A DNA stretch of 64,000 nucleotides, taken from assembly GCA_905250115.1 (NCBI GenBank), contig CAJNOI010000242.1, forward strand, positions 50,544-114,543. Reading direction: 5' to 3'. The notes below the pieces were generated by a model, which did not search any database, had not been told where the DNA came from, and saw only the letters and a list, made by a program, of their open reading frames with translations. This DNA comes from Adineta steineri. Its lineage: Eukaryota > Rotifera > Eurotatoria > Adinetida > Adinetidae. The translations under genes were made by a program, and so were the position numbers. Of the stretch, positions 58,471 to 64,000 are shown piece by piece (within the stretch, counting starts at the first letter, position 1; each line of letters begins with the position of its first letter).

Positions 58471-59304
58471 ATAAAAATAAATATTTAATTAATTCTAGTC
58501 TTTCGTTGTTGTTTCATCTTTAAATTAGAAAACAAACAATCAACGATATTTTTCTTATATGCTTTCATAATATTTTATTTTGTTTATTTAACAAGAATAA
58601 TTTTTCCGAGAAAAAATTTTCTTTTTTTATACTAATTTTTAAAAAATAATTTATATATCTGAATAAATAGAATGTAAAAAATTATTATAGAATAAAAGAG
58701 TGTATTTTATTGAAATCGATTGCTTCTTATACTATCACAAATTAATATCTATAATCTTATTACTTTATAAATCCACTTCTTTATTATGAAATTATACGAG
58801 CACCATACAAATAGAAATTATTTTCTATAGAAAACGTGTTGTAGATGCAATGTTCCTTACAAAACATAGTTGTCGAAAAAATACAATAGAGATTAGAATA
58901 CATATATTCTTATTTTACTCGATGAATTTTAAATTATATACTATATGGATGGATAAAACCAAAGCTTTAGTAATTCATCTATAGATGACACTAGTCTACA
59001 AACGTTTGTAAAAGCTATTAGTTATTCGATTTTAATAAAAATGTAAATTACATAATTTTCTAAAGAGAATAACATTTAATCTTGAGTAATATACAGGTAT
59101 ATTAGCTGTTTTACGAAATAAAATTCTTTACATAAAATAGCCAATAAAAAGAATGATGAAGTTTCGTCATCAAAAATGGCTTGTTATTTTCAAAGGTGCT
59201 AATACTTAGAAATCGAACAAATCTATTTTATCTATATTATATCAATATTGACATAGTTAAAATATAAAATAAAATATTTTAATTTATTGTTTTAGATTAA
59301 GAAA
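58471..59304. other. Intergenic between the K2P-like and EIF3A genes
   Basis: AT-rich, no coding frame. It includes the K2P 3' UTR (AAATAAATATTTAATTAA just after the stop) and the upstream region of EIF3A. No clear core promoter motif is seen. Confidence 0.5.
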
Positions 59305-62300
59305 ATGGTCTTCATGAAACCTGAAAGTGCTCTTCGACGAGCCGATGGTAAGCTTTATCTAATTTACATTAAAAATTATCTTTTTATATAATAATGTAGA
59401 ATTAATTGATGTTGGAAAGAAACAACGTGCTTTGGAAACACTTTTTGAAGTTATTACATCACGTCGTCATCGAACATGGACGAAAACACACGAACCATTG
59501 ATGGAGAAATTTTTGGATTTATGTGTTGAATTAAAGAAAAGTCAAATTGCTAAAGATGGTCTTCATCAATATAAAACAATTTCACAAACAGTGAGATATT
59601 TCAATTTCTATTTTAAGAAATCATTACTTTTTGTTTTAGGTATCGGTGAAATCACTTGAAGATGTTATTATGAGATTTCTTAAAAATGGTGAACAACGTT
59701 GTTTAGATGCACGAAAAGAAGCTACAAATGCTCTTGTAGATATTGATGATTTGGAAGTTTTGCAATCACCTGAAAGGTATTTAAATATAGAACTCAAGAA
59801 AAACAAAAAATACATTCTTATTATATAAATTAGTGTTATTTCTATTTGACAATTTAACATCTCTAGTTCTCTTCGTAGTTATAGTTCAATTCTCATTTGT
59901 ATTTTCTCGAGACCGTTGATCTCTTCTAAATAGTTACAAATGTCTTAGACTATTCTCTATGAGAGATTACTAATGCACCTACGCACATCCTTCCGTTTGG
60001 TACATGACTTTAATTTCCAATGAGTTCTTTTTCTTCTACAAAAATCCAATCAAATTTTGTAGTCTGTACTAAGTTGCATTTGAAATATATAATAATTAAA
60101 TCTACCAGATGTCTGACCTTTTCTAACCACAGAATTCCATCTGTGTAGAACTATAAAAAGTATGAACACTGAAAACTGAGTCCATTAATTTATCTATTTC
60201 GAAATATTAAACATGTATTTTGATACTTTAATAATTATCCCATAAATTATTAGTTGAACTTCGGTTTGAATCAATTTTTGTTTTGTAAATATTCGTTAGA
60301 ATTATGAACAATTGATCTTATCTATTTCGTTTTTTAGTCTTTTACTCAGCGCAGTTAGTGGTGAATCACAACAAGATCGTACTGATCGTGATATGCTTGC
60401 ACCATGGTTAAAATTTGTTTGGGAATCATACAAACAATGTTTAGATTTATTAAAAAATAATAATCGTGTTGAAAAAATCTATCAAGAAGTTGCTCAAATG
60501 GGATTTCGATTTTGTCAACAATATAATCGTCGACCTGAATTTCGAAAACTATGTGATACAATTCGAACACATTTTGTACAATCACAAAAATATTCTCAAC
60601 AAATGTATAGTGTTAATTTTCAATTACCGGAAACACAAGCACTTCATTTAGAAACACGTTTAGTTCAACTTGATACAGCTATTGCTATGGAATTATGGCA
60701 GGAAGCATTCAAAGCTGTCGAAGATATTCATGCATTCACAACAATTTCAAAAAAAACACCACGACCACAACAATTAGCATCCTATTATAATAAAGTTGCA
60801 CTTGTTTTTTGGAAAGCTGGAAATTATGTTTTTCATGCAACAACAGTTCTTAAATTATATGTTTTACATAAAGAACAAAAGAAAAATATTACACATGCTG
60901 AATTAAGTCGTCTATCAACAAAAGCATTATTAGCAATTTTATCAATTCCATTACCAACACCACGAACACAAATTGATGAACATTTAGAAACAGAAGAAAC
61001 AACCAATGAAAAACAAAAACGTTTAACAGGTTTATTATCATTACAACAAATTCCAACACGTGCAAGTCTTATACGTGATATGATTAAACAAGGTGTTTTA
61101 AATTTTGTTTATCCGGAATTAAAAAATATGTATGAATGGTTAGAAGTTGAATTTAATCCATTAAAATTATCAAAAAAAATGGAAGACAGTATACAATTTG
61201 TTGAAAAACTTTCCCAACCAGAATATACACAATATATGCCAGCATTACGTGATGTAACTGTTGTTCGTTTACTTCAACAAATTTCACAAGTTTATCAAAC
61301 AATTGAATTAAAACGTTTTATTGATCTTGCACCATCTATTGATAAACATCGTTTAGAAAAAATTATTGTTAATGCAGCAAAAAATAATGATGTCCAAGTT
61401 CGTATTGAACATAAATTAAAAGCATTAACATTTGGAACAGATTTAAATCTTTCTTCAAATGGACAAACAATTGAAAGTCAATCGGCACCAAAAACAAACG
61501 TGATTCAAAAAATGCCGAATGAACAAATAAGAAATCAACTTATATCAATATCACGTGCACTTTATTCATCAATGGAAATTATTAGTGAAAAATCTAATAA
61601 AGAACGTAATGATAAATTAAGACGAGAAATTGCTTTAACTTATTCTCGTGATGAAATTAATCAACGAAAAGAAATATTAAAACGACGAGAACTTATTGAA
61701 CGTTATAAAGAAGATAAAGAAATTGAATCGAAAAATAAATTACGACAACTTGAAACAACTTCACGACATCAAGAAGAAGTCCGTGTTAAAGAGGAAGAAG
61801 AACGTCGTAAAGCTGATCAAGCACGTCGTAAAGCTGAAGCTGCATTAGAACGTGAAAAAGAAGAACATCGTTTAAATATGAAAATTGCTATTGATAAATT
61901 ACGTGAATCGGATATAGGTCGTCGAATAATTGAACTTATTGGTGAAGAAGAATTATATAAATATGATCCTGAATCATTAAATTCTTTACATATTGATGCT
62001 GTTATAAAACATAGTCGTGAACAAAAAGAAAAATTAAAAGTTCAATTTAAAAAAGTAGACTTTTTTGCTCGTGCATTACATGATGCTGAAGTTCCATTAG
62101 TTAAAAAATATAATGACGATGAAACAAATCGAAGACGTGATATTCAACTTCAAGAACGTGAACTTGCTATTGAACGACGTGGACGTCTTGTTCGTATGGA
62201 TGATGATAAAAACGATTTTCTTAATTCAATACGTGGACAAAGACATGAAGATTTTCTTACCGAAAAGAAAGAATTTGAGCAACGTTTAACTATTGCACGT

Positions 62301-63480
62301 CAACAACGTTTAGAACAAATACGTAAAGAACATGTTGAAAAGAAAAAACAAGATTGGAAAAAACAAAAAGAAAATAAAAAACAAGAAAAAATACAATCAA
62401 AATTAAAACGTCAAGAAGCAGAACGTATAGCTGCTTTACGTGCTAGTGCAAAAGCAAGAGATGAAAAATTAGCTGAACAATTAGCAAAACAACGTGAACG
62501 AGAAGCAGCTGTTGAAGCTAAATTGAAAGCAGAACAAGATGCTACACGATCAACTTCAACAAGTACTGGTCGACGTCCTGCACCATCATCTGACAAAGAC
62601 AAAACGGATAGGTTTGTTTAATCAAAGAAAATATTTTCACCTCTATATTTAAATTTATTTTTTAGTCAAGCATGGCGACCTACTCCACGTAGACAAGATG
62701 ATAATCAACAATCTCGTGTTGAATCAAAGGATAGTTGGCGTAGTCGAAACGATGATCAACGGTAGATAATCGGAAATTTTTATTAAGAAAATTAAATTAA
62801 TTATCATGTTTTTAGTTTAAGAAATACTGATCAACGTTCAGATGAACCATCAACAAATAAAAGCGCATCGTCGAATGATACATGGAAACCAAGACCAAGA
62901 CCTGAGCAACCAAATCGAGACGAAAGACGAGATGATAGACGAGATGAGAGACGAGGTCCACCATCATCATCACAACAACAACAACGACAGGCATCACCAT
63001 CATCATCAGACCGATGGACAGAACGAAATTCTGAAACATCAAGCAGTTGGCGTACAGTAGAAAAAAAACGTCCTAATCCGTAAGATTACTAATTCTTGTA
63101 ATCGACTATTATCTAATTATTTTCTAATTCAGTAGTACACGAACTGATAATGAACGTCCATCACAACAACGTTCAGGTGAATCATCATCAAGTGGAGCTT
63201 GGCGACCAAAACAACGTCCAGTTGAAGAACCACGAGAAAATATTCGTAGTGGTCCACCTCCAGCAGACAGTTGGGGACGTGCCGATGCTAATAGTAGTTG
63301 GCGCTCAAGAGAAAAAAAACGTTTGAACAGGTTTGTTGTATTGCAGCATTTCTTTATTATTTTATTTTTTTTTGTCAATAATTTTATTTTAGTTGGCGTG
63401 CCAATGACAGTGATGATGAAAATGAACGTCCTTCATCGGATAATACACGTGGTATTGGTGGCAGTGGTAACCGGGAATAA
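59305..63480 (+). CDS. EIF3A: Eukaryotic translation initiation factor 3 subunit A
   Basis: Eight exons (59305-59347, 59400-59590, 59640-59776, 60338-62611, 62666-62761, 62816-63079, 63133-63330 and 63393-63480) join in phase to exactly 1,097 codons (1,096 aa; human 1,382). Conserved blocks include [77 protein letters not shown] and [13 protein letters not shown]-like [13 protein letters not shown]. The PCI domain region (about 310-500) ends with [17 protein letters not shown] long Lys/Glu/Arg coiled coil follows. The C-terminus is Arg/Ser/Asp-rich with repeated Trp-Arg units ([46 protein letters not shown]) in place of the vertebrate DDDRxxRR repeats. eIF3a scaffolds the eIF3 complex on the 40S ribosome. 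Intron 3 (561 bp) is the only long one. AATAAA follows at 63611. Confidence 0.95.
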
Positions 63481-64000
63481 TGATTTTGGTGAAAAACAAG
63501 AACTGATTTATCGTTATCTATTTTCCTTTTTAAATTTTATTGCCTAACCCACCTGTGTGTTTATTTTCTAATATACACACTGTTACTTTTTTTTTGTTGA
63601 AGAAAAACCAAATAAAATTGATTCTTTCTCTTGGAAAAAAAACATTGATTTTATTAGAATTCTATATATTTATTTTCAGTCTTATGATATGAATAAAAAA
63701 AATCGATTATTTTTCCTAATTATAATGTACTTTAAGATGTACTTGGAGAAGAAAATGATACAATATGTACTTGTTTTATATGTGCAATGATACACTTTAT
63801 AGAAAACATTGAGACGCAGGTCAAATAGGTAACAGAAGGCAAAAGCTAATTGATAATAAATATAACATTTATTCACTTATCAAATATATTGTACAAGTAG
63901 TTTATAATTGAAATATGTTTATGAAATTTAATTCAATCTATATTGAACTTAACTTTATCAATTTATATATTGATAATTGGTAAAAATTTATATATATATA
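63481..64000. other. 3' flank of EIF3A
   Basis: 3' UTR with AATAAA at 63611-63616, then AT-rich sequence without a supported open frame. The minus frame at 63682-63876 is Tyr/Phe/Ile-rich chance sequence. Confidence 0.5.

Overview
The window is eukaryotic and animal. It is AT-rich, genes are split by very short introns (mostly 45-60 bp, GT-AG), and it carries animal ciliary, ion-channel and translation genes: a dynein-2 heavy chain, a two-pore K+ channel relative and eIF3a. An arginine-ADP-ribosyltransferase gene with an ankyrin segment, an RNF213-like giant gene, a DUF4419 gene and many short hairpins with GTGTGGG/CCCACAC arms point to a bdelloid rotifer (Adineta/Rotaria-like). From memory, the bdelloid telomere repeat is TGTGGG and ADP-ribosyltransferases are expanded there. 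The species is an inference.

Layout. 1-9.4 kb is repeat-rich and gene-poor: a Thr/Ser-rich exon at the edge (minus), a few possible exons, a GGAGTC repeat, a ~780-bp near-perfect palindrome, a single-exon ubiquitin-like gene, and two tandem-repeat blocks. 9.4-12.6 kb (+) is a three-exon gene encoding ART - acidic linker - ankyrin - ART. 13.0-32.1 kb (minus) is one 14-exon gene whose spliced frame closes exactly at 5,704 codons plus stop. It is an RNF213-type AAA+ giant in which I see no RING or RZ zinc finger, and its C-terminus looks like several ubiquitin-like folds. 33.4-34.6 kb (+) is a two-exon DUF4419 gene. 34.6-38.6 kb is accessory sequence: a dead Merlin/IS1595-type transposase and two diverged copies of a small unknown coding exon, one interrupted by a GC-richer insert.

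A 100-N assembly gap (38,613-38,712) cuts off the 5' part of DYNC2H1. The motor half (32 exons, 2,757 codons) runs to 50.0 kb. At 50.65-51.03 kb is a small two-exon gene below normal ORF cut-offs that reads as a secreted precursor with five RYRFD peptides between KR/KK sites. 51.2-52.5 kb (minus) is a tetraspan membrane protein. 52.5-56.7 kb has no visible gene. 56.7-58.5 kb is a K2P-family channel whose two selectivity filters are GSN and NFN instead of GYG and GFG. 59.3-63.5 kb is complete eIF3a (8 exons, 1,096 aa).

The genes do not form one pathway. Two themes recur. Ubiquitin-type signalling appears in the RNF213-like protein with its ubiquitin-like tail and in a free ubiquitin-like protein lacking the diglycine end. 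Telomere-repeat-like hairpins are scattered between genes and inside introns of the ART, RNF213-like and dynein genes, where they account for several of the unusually long introns. The strongest candidates for undescribed biology are the RYRFD precursor, the filter-less K2P channel, the RING-less RNF213 and the ART-ANK-ART fusion.
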